Shown here: positions 29,237 to 37,289 of the stretch, one piece after another
Position numbering within the stretch: the stretch's first letter is position 1
Layout of the letters: every line of letters begins with the position of its first letter
Source of the DNA: Pelomonas sp. Root1217
GTDB lineage: Bacteria; Pseudomonadota; Gammaproteobacteria; Burkholderiales; Burkholderiaceae_C
Length of the DNA stretch: 64,000 nt
Direction of reading: 5' to 3'
Assembly (NCBI RefSeq): GCF_001425705.1
Contig: NZ_LMDC01000029.1
Span: 186,001-250,000, forward strand
Position numbers and translations under genes: made by a program
The notes under the pieces: model-generated
Databases searched by the model: none
Told to the model about the DNA's origin: nothing
The model's input: the letters and a program-made list of their open reading frames with translations, nothing else

Positions 29237-31234
29237 TCAGCGCACCACCACGGTCAGCACGGTGCCCGCGGGCACGCGCACGCCGCGGCGCTGGTAGCGC
29301 GTTGCGCCAGCCGGCACCTGGTCGTCCAGGTAGGTGTGCACGGTACTGCCGAAGCGCGTCAGCGTATTGACGGGTGCAGCCTTGCGGTTGGTGGCCTGCT
29401 GCGCGGTGTCGGTGCCCATCAGCCACTGCCCTTCCCACTGCACCTGCGGGAAGCCGTAGCCCCAAGGCGCATGGCGCTGCGGCATGCCGCCGAACACGCT
29501 GCTGCCCATGCGCTCCCACTCGTCGGCCAGGCCGTCGCTGCCAGCGTGCCGCAGCACCGTGTCCAGGCAGCTGTAGCTGCTGGCCGTCGCGCTGCAGTCA
29601 GTCACCAGCTGGCGCCACCAGCCGCTGCCATAGCGGCGGTTCAAGAAGGCGGCCAGGCTGCCGCCGACCCCGTAGTTGGCGCTGTCGGCGCTCTCCAGCC
29701 AGTCGATCATGGCCACGCTGCCGCCGGAGCGGAGGTAGCTGGGCAGCCGGAAGGTGATGATCTTGTTGGCGCCCGGCGTGATGGTTTCGGCCAGCAGGTC
29801 TTCGGTGGCCATGGCAGCCGTCTCTTCCAACCAGGCGTCGTGCAGCAGGCCGCGCTGGATCGTGCCCTGGTGATAGGTCACCATGTGCGTGAGCTCGTGC
29901 ACCAGCGTGGATGCGTAGAAGGTCGGGTTGCCTGCCAAGCCCGTGCCGTTCACGAAGAAGGCCAGCGCTTCGTTGGAATTCGCGTAGCGGCTGTTGCGCC
30001 AGCGGTAGGAGTTGTTCAGCCCATAGAAGTAGCCGGCCGCGGAGGCGTCGGCGCCCATGTGGTCGGTGACGACGATGTTCACGTCCTGCAGCTGCGCCGC
30101 GCTTTCCTGGATCAGCCACGGCCGGTTGGCCACCTCGCTGCCGCCCCAGACGTCGCCGAGCATGGCGATGACACGCGCAAAGCCGCCCTGGTCGCCGCAG
30201 AAGCTGTGCTTCAGGGGCTCGATCTGGGCCGCTTCGACCGTGCGGGCGCTGGTCAGCGCCTGGTCGACCCAGAAGACGAGACGACGGCCGGTTCCGGTGC
30301 TGCAGGTGCTCAGCACGCTGGCCGTGAACGGCACGGGCTTGGCGGGATCGTCATAGAGATCGTTCCAGATGCGTGTGCTGCCGACCTCGGTGGCGGCCAG
30401 CGCCCGGCGGCGCGGCTCGATGGCGCTCTCCGGCAGAGGCCGAGCAGGCAGTTGCTGATCCTGCAGATCCTCCAGCGACTGTTGCTGCTGCAGGCCGAGC
30501 ATGCGCGCGTGCAGGGCGTCGTGGCGCGAATCGTCGGCAGTTGATGCAGGGGCGGCCTGAATTCGGGCGTTCGGCGCCGCGCCCAAGCTGACCACGGCGG
30601 CGCTGCCGCTCTTCGGCAGCTCAGCAGCGTCGCTGGCCTGGCCGTTGCTGAATACCAGCGTCACGGACTGCCCGGGCTGCACGTTGGCGATGTCCAGGTC
30701 GATCAGCTGTGACGTGGCACCGGCGTTGCGCAAGCGCCAGATACCCACGCCGCTGCCGGCATAGCCCCCATCCGCTGCCACGGCACAGTGCAGGCCGCTG
30801 CAGCCTGGCAAGAGTGAGCCTGCAGCGCGTGCCACCGGCGAAGGCTGTGCCTCAACCTGGACGGTGGTGCTGGCCCGCGCCGTCACGCCGGCGCTGTTCT
30901 GCGCCACGGCCGTGGCGGTGAAGCTGCCCGCCTGGGCGAAACGGCGCTCCACCATCAGCCCGTCGGCCGTGGTGCCGTCGCTGAATTCCCAGCGCCAGCT
31001 GACACCGCCCTGGCTGTCGCCGGCCGTGAACTGCACGTATTCGCCCGCGTAGAGCTGGGTCGCCGAGGCACTGACACGCAACACGGGGTCAGGTACGGCC
31101 GGTGCAGGAGGTGGCGTCGGCGCCGGTGCGCCGCCCCCACCGCCACCGCCACCGCCACCGCCGCAGGCGGCAAGCAAAACCAGCCCACAAGCTGCTGCCA
31201 CATGGCGCAGCCTTGCCTTGAAGAGGCTCTTCAT
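29237..31234 (-). CDS. PKD-type lipoprotein with HExxH metallopeptidase domain
   Basis: 665 residues. Lipoprotein signal with lipobox LAAC followed by eleven glycines and a proline/alanine linker. Then an immunoglobulin-like PKD domain (WRWEFSDGTTADG), a jelly-roll-like middle, and a metallopeptidase region with STLVHELTHMVTYHQG and WLEETAAMATEDLL, resembling hyicolysin-like (M30) peptidases. Predicted zinc ligands are the two histidines and the later glutamate. Likely cell-surface or periplasmic protease; substrate unknown. Starts at the ATG at 31234. Confidence 0.75.
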   Translation of the reverse strand: MKSLFKARLRHVAAACGLVLLAACGGGGGGGGGGGAPAPTPPPAPAVPDPVLRVSASATQLYAGEYVQFTAGDSQGGVSWRWEFSDGTTADGLMVERRFAQAGSFTATAVAQNSAGVTARASTTVQVEAQPSPVARAAGSLLPGCSGLHCAVAADGGYAGSGVGIWRLRNAGATSQLIDLDIANVQPGQSVTLVFSNGQASDAAELPKSGSAAVVSLGAAPNARIQAAPASTADDSRHDALHARMLGLQQQQSLEDLQDQQLPARPLPESAIEPRRRALAATEVGSTRIWNDLYDDPAKPVPFTASVLSTCSTGTGRRLVFWVDQALTSARTVEAAQIEPLKHSFCGDQGGFARVIAMLGDVWGGSEVANRPWLIQESAAQLQDVNIVVTDHMGADASAAGYFYGLNNSYRWRNSRYANSNEALAFFVNGTGLAGNPTFYASTLVHELTHMVTYHQGTIQRGLLHDAWLEETAAMATEDLLAETITPGANKIITFRLPSYLRSGGSVAMIDWLESADSANYGVGGSLAAFLNRRYGSGWWRQLVTDCSATASSYSCLDTVLRHAGSDGLADEWERMGSSVFGGMPQRHAPWGYGFPQVQWEGQWLMGTDTAQQATNRKAAPVNTLTRFGSTVHTYLDDQVPAGATRYQRRGVRVPAGTVLTVVVR

Positions 31235-31365
31235 CGTTTCCCTGTCTTTGTGTTCTTGGCCCAGCACCCTGGCGCGCAGCGCCGGGCGCGGATTGTGCCA
31301 ACTCGTCCCGCGCATCGCGCCGTTAGCCGCCCCTTTTCAGACGTCAAAAATCACGTCAGGCAAGT

Positions 31366-33363
31366 TCAGGCAGCTTCAACCTGCACCAGGCAGTCGTAGA
31401 AGGTCGGTGCATTGCCCATGTCGGTCAGCCGCTGGTGGGTGACCTCGTTGACGTTGCTGCCCTGCACGCCGAGCTTGCGCCACCACACGCCCAGGCCGTT
31501 GACGACGCCGGGCCGCGCGCGCGTGCTGACCTTGAGCTTGGCCACATAGCGACCGCGGTCGTTGAACGCAGCCACCAGGGCGCCATCGACGAGACCGCGC
31601 TCGACGGCGTCGCCAACATGCATCTCGATGATGGGCTCGCCCTCGATGTCGCGCAGGCTCTTCACGTTGACGAAGCTGCTGTTCAGGAAGTTGCGCGCCG
31701 GCGGCGAGATCATGGCCAGCGGGTAGCGCGCGGCCAGTTCGGGCGAACTCTGCGCGCTTTCGTAATTGGGCACGTAGTCGGCGCCGGCGGCCTGCGCGCG
31801 ACCGTTGGGGGTGCGGAAACCGCCCTCCGCAAACGGTGCCTCGGGAATGGGCAGCGGCTGCCAGCCCCGTTCGCGCAGCATCGCCATGTCGATGTCGGGC
31901 GTGAAGGCCTGATCGGCGAGCTGCTCATCGGTTTCGGCGAAGCAGGGGTCCGTCAGCCCCATCGCAGCTGCCAGCTCGCGGAAAATCTGCGTGTTGGTCT
32001 TGGCCTCGCCCAGCGGCTCAATAGCCGGCTGGTTCATCAGCACGTCGGTGTGGCCGTAGGACGTGTGCACGTCCAGGTGTTCGAGCTGGGTCGTGGCGGG
32101 CAGCACATAGTCGGCCAGGTCGGCCGTGTCGGTCATGAAATGCTCGAGCACGACGGTGAGCAGGTCTTCGCGCTGGAAGCCCTTGACCACCTTGGGCGAC
32201 TCGGGCGCCACAGCGACGGGATTGCTGTTGTAGACAATCAGCGCCTCGATGGGCGGGTCAGCCTGCAGCAGCGCGTCACCGATGGTGCTCATGTTGACCA
32301 TGCGCGGATTGCGTCCGGCCAGCAGGTCGGGGCGTTCCAGATCCGGGTTCTTGAACGGCGCATTCCAGCCCGAAGCCGACAGCAGCACGCCGCCGCTGGG
32401 ATGGCGCCAGGCGCCGGTCAGGCAGGGCAGCAGCGCAATCAGCCGCACGGCATTGCCGCCGCCACGCACGCGCTGCAGGCCGTAGTTCATGCGGATGGCA
32501 GCGGGCGTCGTCGTCGCGTAGTCGCGGGCCAGGCCACGCACTTCATCGGGCGTGACGCCGCAGACCTCGGCAACCCGCTCGGGCGGCCAGTCCAGCGCCT
32601 TGCCGCGCAGCTCTTCCCAGCCGTCGACGTACTTGTCGATGTAGTCCTGGTCCAGCCAGCCGTGGCGGATCAGCTCATGCATCAGGCCCAGGGCCAACGC
32701 GCCGTCGGTGCCGGGCAGCACGGCGATGTGCTGGTGGCATTTGTCGGCCGTCTCGGTCTTGCGCGGGTCGATGCAGACCAGCTTGGCGCCTTCGCGCCTG
32801 GCCTGGTTGGCATAGGTCCAGAAATGCAGGTTGGAGGCGATGGAATTGCTGCCCCAGATGATGATGAGCCTGGCGCCGGCGAAGTGGCGGGTGTGCATGC
32901 CCAGCTTGTGGCCGTAGGTGGCGGCGAGCCCCGCGCCGCCGGCGGAGGCGCAGATGGTGCGGTCCAGCCGCGCGGCGCCCAGTTCGTTCCACAGCCGGCC
33001 GGCCATGGCCTCACCCTGGATCAGGCCCATGGTGCCGGCATAGCTGTAGGGCTGGATGCACTGCGGATCCTTCACCGCCTTGAGCCGCGCGGCGATGTCG
33101 GCGATGGCCTCGGCCCAGCTGACCTGGACAAAGGCCGGCGCTTCGGTCTTCTTGCTGACCCTCTTCATCGGGTGCAGCAGGCGCTCGGGGTGGTAGGTGC
33201 GCTCCGGGTAGCGCGAAACCTTGGTGCATAGCGCGCCGTGAGTGTTGGGGTGGTCGGCGCGGCCCTGCACCTTGATCACGCGTTCGTTCTCGACGGTGAT
33301 CTGCATGGCGCAGGTGTCAGGGCAGTCATGGGGGCAGGCGCCGAAGACGGTACGGGTGGTCAT
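31366..33363 (-). CDS. Molybdopterin-dependent oxidoreductase (formate dehydrogenase/DMSO reductase family)
   Basis: 665 residues. The N-terminal 4Fe-4S motif is CPHDCPDTC followed by GALCTK; then a molybdopterin guanine dinucleotide-binding core (IIWGSNSIASNLHF, VCIDPRKTETA, LPGTDGALALGLMHEL) and a C-terminal MopB domain (AMISPPARNFLNSSF). No twin-arginine signal, so it should be cytoplasmic. The catalytic side chain (Cys, Ser or SeCys) cannot be fixed by eye. Single gene, no partner subunits; substrate unknown. Confidence 0.85.
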   Translation of the reverse strand: MTTRTVFGACPHDCPDTCAMQITVENERVIKVQGRADHPNTHGALCTKVSRYPERTYHPERLLHPMKRVSKKTEAPAFVQVSWAEAIADIAARLKAVKDPQCIQPYSYAGTMGLIQGEAMAGRLWNELGAARLDRTICASAGGAGLAATYGHKLGMHTRHFAGARLIIIWGSNSIASNLHFWTYANQARREGAKLVCIDPRKTETADKCHQHIAVLPGTDGALALGLMHELIRHGWLDQDYIDKYVDGWEELRGKALDWPPERVAEVCGVTPDEVRGLARDYATTTPAAIRMNYGLQRVRGGGNAVRLIALLPCLTGAWRHPSGGVLLSASGWNAPFKNPDLERPDLLAGRNPRMVNMSTIGDALLQADPPIEALIVYNSNPVAVAPESPKVVKGFQREDLLTVVLEHFMTDTADLADYVLPATTQLEHLDVHTSYGHTDVLMNQPAIEPLGEAKTNTQIFRELAAAMGLTDPCFAETDEQLADQAFTPDIDMAMLRERGWQPLPIPEAPFAEGGFRTPNGRAQAAGADYVPNYESAQSSPELAARYPLAMISPPARNFLNSSFVNVKSLRDIEGEPIIEMHVGDAVERGLVDGALVAAFNDRGRYVAKLKVSTRARPGVVNGLGVWWRKLGVQGSNVNEVTHQRLTDMGNAPTFYDCLVQVEAA

Positions 33364-33418
33364 GGCAATCGCAGGGCTGGAACAACCCCGCGATTGTCTC
33401 CAGTCGGCAAATCCGACG

Positions 33419-34153
33419 TCAGAGCTGGCTCATGCCGCCGTCAACAATGATTTCCGTGCCGAGGATGAAGGCCGATTCCGGCGCGGACAGGTGCAACACG
33501 GTCGAGGCGATCTCGTCCGGTGTGCCGAAGCGACCCAGCGGCACCTGGCTCTGGATCTGCGCGGCCACCGTCTTCAGCGTGTCGGCATCGAAGCCCAGCT
33601 TGCCGTACAGCGGCGTCTCGACCGGGCCCGGGCTGATGACATTGACGCGCGCGCCCTGCGGCAGCAGCTCGGCCGACAGCGTCTTGGCCAGCGAGATCAG
33701 CGCGGCCTTGCTGGCGGCGTAGATGGCCGAGTTGGGCATGCCGATGTGGGCATTGATGGAGCCGTTCAGCACGATGGACGCGCCCCGTGCCAGCACCGGG
33801 CGCAGCGCCTGGATCAGGAAGAAGGCGCCCTTGGCGTTGGTGTTGAACGTGCGGTCCCAGAGGTCTTCGCTGGCGTCGGCGAGCGAGGCGAACTCGGCGA
33901 TGCCGGCGTTGACGAAGACGGCATCCAGCGCACGGCCGGCGGCGGCGAGGTGGGCACCCAGGGCGCGGGCGCCGAGCACGTCGGACGCATCCAGCGCCAC
34001 CAGCTCGAAGCCTTCGGCGTCGTGCGGCTTGCCCGGGCGGGCGGTGACGATGACGTGGGCGCCTTCGGCCTTGAAGGCGCGGGCGGCGGCCAGGCCGATG
34101 CCGGAGGTGCCACCGGTGACGAGGACGGTCTTGTTGGCGAAGCGGGGGGGCAT
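33419..34153 (-). CDS. Short-chain dehydrogenase/reductase
   Basis: 244 residues. NAD(P) motif VTGGTSGIGLAAA, NAG of VFVNAG, catalytic serine in LNGSINA and YAASKAA (YxxxK), with ISPGPVETPLY after it. Start at 34153 follows AAGGAAA; upstream frame extension lacks family match. Diverges from a LysR regulator that probably controls it. Substrate unknown. Confidence 0.92.
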   Translation of the reverse strand: MPPRFANKTVLVTGGTSGIGLAAARAFKAEGAHVIVTARPGKPHDAEGFELVALDASDVLGARALGAHLAAAGRALDAVFVNAGIAEFASLADASEDLWDRTFNTNAKGAFFLIQALRPVLARGASIVLNGSINAHIGMPNSAIYAASKAALISLAKTLSAELLPQGARVNVISPGPVETPLYGKLGFDADTLKTVAAQIQSQVPLGRFGTPDEIASTVLHLSAPESAFILGTEIIVDGGMSQL

Positions 34154-34263
34154 GATGTTTCCTTGGGTGAGTACGCGGCGGGTTTGCCGTGGACTCGATA
34201 CTCGGCTTCGACCCCTCTTTTGACGTCCGGTGCTGTTGGCCGACTCGTGCAAGGCTTTCGAAC
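34154..34263. promoter_or_regulatory. Divergent SDR/LysR promoter region
   Basis: 110 bases shared by both starts. LysR proteins usually bind here and at the partner promoter. A GAGTA and a TACTC lie 25 bases apart (34170-34204) as a loose inverted repeat; no convincing T-N11-A box can be singled out. Confidence 0.35.
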
Positions 34264-35178
34264 ATGCTCAGCGACGACGAGATCCATTTGATGGAGGCCA
34301 TCGGGGCCAGCGGCAGCCTGACGCGCGCCGCGGCGAGCCTCGGCAAGGCGCCATCCACGGTCTCGTACACGTTGCGCCAGATCGAGTCCCGCTTCGACGC
34401 CCTGCTCTTCGACCGCCGCCGCTACCGGCTGCAGCTGACCCCCGCCGGCGCCCTGCTGGTACGCGAGGCCACACGGCTGCGCGACGACATGCAGCGGCTG
34501 ACACGCCGCGTCGCCCAGGTGGCCAAGGGTTGGGAGGACAGGCTCTGGATCGTCACCGACGAGCTGATCGAGTTCGACAGCCTGCTGCCCGTCATTGGCG
34601 ACTTCGATCCGCTGGACTCTGGCGTCAGCCTGCGCATCACCCACGAGGTGCTCGGCGGCACCTGGGAGGCGCTGGCCGAGGGCCGCGCCGACCTCGTCAT
34701 TGGCGCAACCAACGAGCCGCCGCCGCTGGCGGGCGTGCAATGGCGCGAGCTGGGCGCACTTCGCTGGGTCTATGCGGTCAGCGCTCGCCACCCCCTTGCC
34801 AAGGCCAAGGAGCCGCTTTCGGCCGAGCAGATGCGGGCACATCGCGCCGTCGTCGTGGCCGACAGCTCTCGCCGCGGTGACGGTCGCGCCTACGGCCATG
34901 GTGCCGGTCAGACCACGCTGGCCGTGCCCAGCATGGCCGCCAAGATTCAGGCCCAGCGCGCCGGCCTGGGCGTAGGCTGGCTGCCCGAGGCGCGGGTGGC
35001 CTCGCTGCTGCAGCGCGGCGAGCTGGTGGCCAAGGCAGTGAGCGTGCCTCGCGAGCCCAATAACCTCTTTGTCGGCTGGCGTGCCAGCGAGGGCCGCGCG
35101 CTCGCCTGGTGGCTGGAGAAGCTGACCGACGCGCGCCTGTGCAAGCGCCTGGTCGACGGGTTGGACGTCCACGCCTGA
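34264..35178 (+). CDS. LysR-family transcriptional regulator
   Basis: 304 residues from the ATG at 34264. N-terminal winged HTH: MEAIGASGSLTRAAASLGKA, then STVSYTLRQIESRF, and LFDRRRYRLQLTPAG. The C-terminal half is the periplasmic-binding-type effector domain (LRITHEVLGGTWEALAEGRA, DLVIGATNEPP). Divergent from the SDR gene, the classic LysR target layout. Confidence 0.92.
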   Translation: MLSDDEIHLMEAIGASGSLTRAAASLGKAPSTVSYTLRQIESRFDALLFDRRRYRLQLTPAGALLVREATRLRDDMQRLTRRVAQVAKGWEDRLWIVTDELIEFDSLLPVIGDFDPLDSGVSLRITHEVLGGTWEALAEGRADLVIGATNEPPPLAGVQWRELGALRWVYAVSARHPLAKAKEPLSAEQMRAHRAVVVADSSRRGDGRAYGHGAGQTTLAVPSMAAKIQAQRAGLGVGWLPEARVASLLQRGELVAKAVSVPREPNNLFVGWRASEGRALAWWLEKLTDARLCKRLVDGLDVHA

Positions 35179-35404
35179 GCGTTCGTTGATGCCACTTGAC
35201 AGTGACGTTTGGCACGCCATGGGTCCAATGAACAAACCTGGCAAGGGATTCCCTGGGGAAGTATTTGCCCCGCTGGGGCACCAGCGAGGGTAAATTGCCA
35301 GTTGCCTGTCCTTGAACCGGATCAGGCACGTCGAAACAATGCGATCCGGCTCAAGGCCGCCCGGTGGTGACATCCGGGCGGGAGAAGCCAACGGGAGACA
35401 GCGC
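35179..35404. promoter_or_regulatory. Leader region of the chemosensory operon
   Basis: 226 gene-free bases before the first chemosensory gene. Contains GCCCC-GCT-GGGGC (35266-35278 area) and the long inverted repeat at 35310-35356. I looked for sigma-54 (TGGCAC-N5-TTGC) and FliA-type boxes: a TGGCAC occurs near 35211 but without the TTGC half, and no FliA match was found. Confidence 0.4.
35310..35356. repeat. Long inverted repeat before the chemosensory operon
   Basis: CCTTGAACCGGATC and GATCCGGCTCAAGG, 14-base arms with a single mismatch and a 19-base loop, about 50 bases before the start codon. Could be an operator or an mRNA leader hairpin. Confidence 0.6.
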
Positions 35405-36592
35405 ATGCGAGTTCACGACAGCTCGACCGCCACCGCGGCCCCGGCGGCCTGGCAGCGCCTGGCGCCACTGGGGTTGGGGCTGGCGGCGGCCCTGGCCGTT
35501 GTGGGCCTCGGCGGGCTGGGTTGGCTGCCCATCGTGGTGGCGCTGGTCCTGGCGGCTGCCGGTGTTGCCCTGACGAGCGCCCTGGGGCGCTGGCAGGCCG
35601 GCCTGCGCAGCGAGGTGATCGCGCATTTGCAAGGCGAGCAGCAGCTGGGCGAGACCCTGCTGCCCGTCTGGAGCGGGCATATCGAGTCCACGCGCAGCCA
35701 GGTCGAGACGGCCATTTCGGCGTTGGCCGAGCGTTTCGCCGGCATCGTCCAGCAGCTCGACGAGACAGCACGACTGTCGGACGTCGCCGCCGACTCCATC
35801 GCCGGTGGTGCAGGCGGCCAGGGCGGGCTGGTGGCCGTGTTTGCCCAGGGCGAGCGCGACCTCGGCCAGGTCGTGCGCTCGCTGGAAGAGGCCATGGGCG
35901 CCAAGGCCGAGATGCTGGCCAAGATCCAGGCCCTGGAGCTGTACATCCGCGAGCTGCAGGACATGGCCGCCGATGTGGCCCGCATCGCCCAGCAGACCAA
36001 CCTGCTGGCGCTGAACGCGGCCATCGAAGCCGCACGGGCCGGCGAGCAGGGGCGCAGCTTCGCCGTCGTGGCCCAGGAAGTCCGGCAGCTGTCCAAGATG
36101 TCGGCCGACACTGGCCGCAACATCGCTGCCAAGGTGACGCTGATCAGCGAGGCCATCGCCGCCACCAGTGCCGCTGCCGCGCAGTCGCGGGTGCAGGACG
36201 ACGCGGCGACCACACAGTCGGCCCAGATCATCGACACCGTGTTGCAGCAGTTCCGCCGCTCGACCGACGCCCTCGTCGAATCGGGCAGCCATCTGAAAAG
36301 CGGCCGCGACTATCTGCAGCAGGAAATCAGCGAGGCTCTGGTGCACCTGCAGTTTCAGGACCGCGTCAGCCAGGTCATGAGCCATGTGCGCGACAGCATC
36401 GACGCCGTGCCCCCGGCCCTGCGCGAGCTGCAGGACGACTACGAGCAACAGGGCCGGCTGCGCGCGCTGGATGCAAGAAGCCTGCTGGCTTCGCTTGAGA
36501 AAACCTACGCCATGGCAGATGAACGCAAAGTGCACCGCGGCGGCAACAGCGCGCCAGCACCGGCCGCCGCTGACGAGATCACCTTCTTCTAG
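35405..36592 (+). CDS. Membrane methyl-accepting-type signalling protein without sensor domain
   Basis: 395 residues. Two close hydrophobic helices (about residues 17-60: [16 protein letters not shown] and [20 protein letters not shown]) with hardly any loop, then a helical region and the MCP signalling tip [20 protein letters not shown] with [21 protein letters not shown]. No periplasmic ligand domain is visible. The C-terminus is EITFF after a proline/alanine linker, an exposed tail that could bind a partner. First gene of the che operon, 12 bases before cheY. Confidence 0.82.
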   Translation: MRVHDSSTATAAPAAWQRLAPLGLGLAAALAVVGLGGLGWLPIVVALVLAAAGVALTSALGRWQAGLRSEVIAHLQGEQQLGETLLPVWSGHIESTRSQVETAISALAERFAGIVQQLDETARLSDVAADSIAGGAGGQGGLVAVFAQGERDLGQVVRSLEEAMGAKAEMLAKIQALELYIRELQDMAADVARIAQQTNLLALNAAIEAARAGEQGRSFAVVAQEVRQLSKMSADTGRNIAAKVTLISEAIAATSAAAAQSRVQDDAATTQSAQIIDTVLQQFRRSTDALVESGSHLKSGRDYLQQEISEALVHLQFQDRVSQVMSHVRDSIDAVPPALRELQDDYEQQGRLRALDARSLLASLEKTYAMADERKVHRGGNSAPAPAAADEITFF

Positions 36593-36603
36593 GACACACC
36601 GGT

Positions 36604-36972
36604 ATGAGCAAGACCATCCTCGTCGTCGACGACTCCGCCTCGCTGCGACAGGTCGTGGGCATCGCGCTGAAGGGCGCGGGCTACACGGTCATCGAAGGCT
36701 GCGACGGCCGTGACGCGCTGACCAAGCTGAATGGCCAGAAGATCCACCTCGTCATCAGCGACGTGAACATGCCCAACATGGACGGCATCAGCTTCGTCAA
36801 GGCCATGAAGGCCATGCCGGCCTACCGCTTCACGCCGGTCATCATGCTGACGACGGAGTCCGCCGAGGGCAAGAAGGCCGAGGGCCAGGCCGCGGGCGCC
36901 AAGGCCTGGGTGGTCAAGCCCTTCCGGCCCGAGGTCATGCTCAACGCCGTACAGAAACTGGTGTTGCCGTGA
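36604..36972 (+). CDS. cheY: CheY-type single-domain response regulator
   Basis: 122 residues, receiver only. ILVVDDSASLRQVVG with the acid pair, the phospho-accepting aspartate in LVISDVNMPNMDGI, LTTESAEGKKAEGQ and the lysine in WVVKPFRPE. Phosphate acceptor for CheA encoded two genes on. Stop overlaps the next GTG start. Confidence 0.94.
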   Translation: MSKTILVVDDSASLRQVVGIALKGAGYTVIEGCDGRDALTKLNGQKIHLVISDVNMPNMDGISFVKAMKAMPAYRFTPVIMLTTESAEGKKAEGQAAGAKAWVVKPFRPEVMLNAVQKLVLP

Positions 36973-37289
36973 GCGCCGCCTCGCTGGCTCTGGACGGCGA
37001 GGTGACCATCTATCGCGCCGCCGAACTCAAGCCGCAGCTGCTGCAGGCCCTGGCCGCGGCGGGCGCCGGGCTGGAGATCGACTTGTCCGCCGTCACGGAG
37101 CTGGACACGGCCGGCCTGCAGCTGCTGATGCTGGCCAAGCAGGAGGCCCGCGCACTGCATCGCGAGCTGCGCCTGGTGGGCCACAGCCCGGCGGTGCTGG
37201 AGGTGTTCGAGCTGCTCAACGTCGCCGCTTATTTCGGCGACCCGCTGATCGTGGCCGCGCCTGCGGCGGGAGGCCACCATGGATCTTGA
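36969..37289 (+). CDS. STAS-domain protein in che operon
   Basis: 106 residues from a GTG that overlaps the cheY stop (GTGA). LALDGEVTIYRAAELKPQLL, then EIDLSAVTELDTAGLQLLML, a STAS/anti-sigma-antagonist-like domain; the serine that is phosphorylated in SpoIIAA-type proteins appears replaced (ELDTAGLQ has T-A rather than S-S/T). It ends 11 bases inside cheA. STAS proteins occur in some alternative chemosensory clusters; its partner here is unknown. Confidence 0.82.
   Translation: MSAASLALDGEVTIYRAAELKPQLLQALAAAGAGLEIDLSAVTELDTAGLQLLMLAKQEARALHRELRLVGHSPAVLEVFELLNVAAYFGDPLIVAAPAAGGHHGS

Noticed and set aside
35205-35225. Possible sigma-54 promoter (TGGCAC) before the chemosensory operon
   Set aside because: The matching TTGC element at the required spacing is absent.
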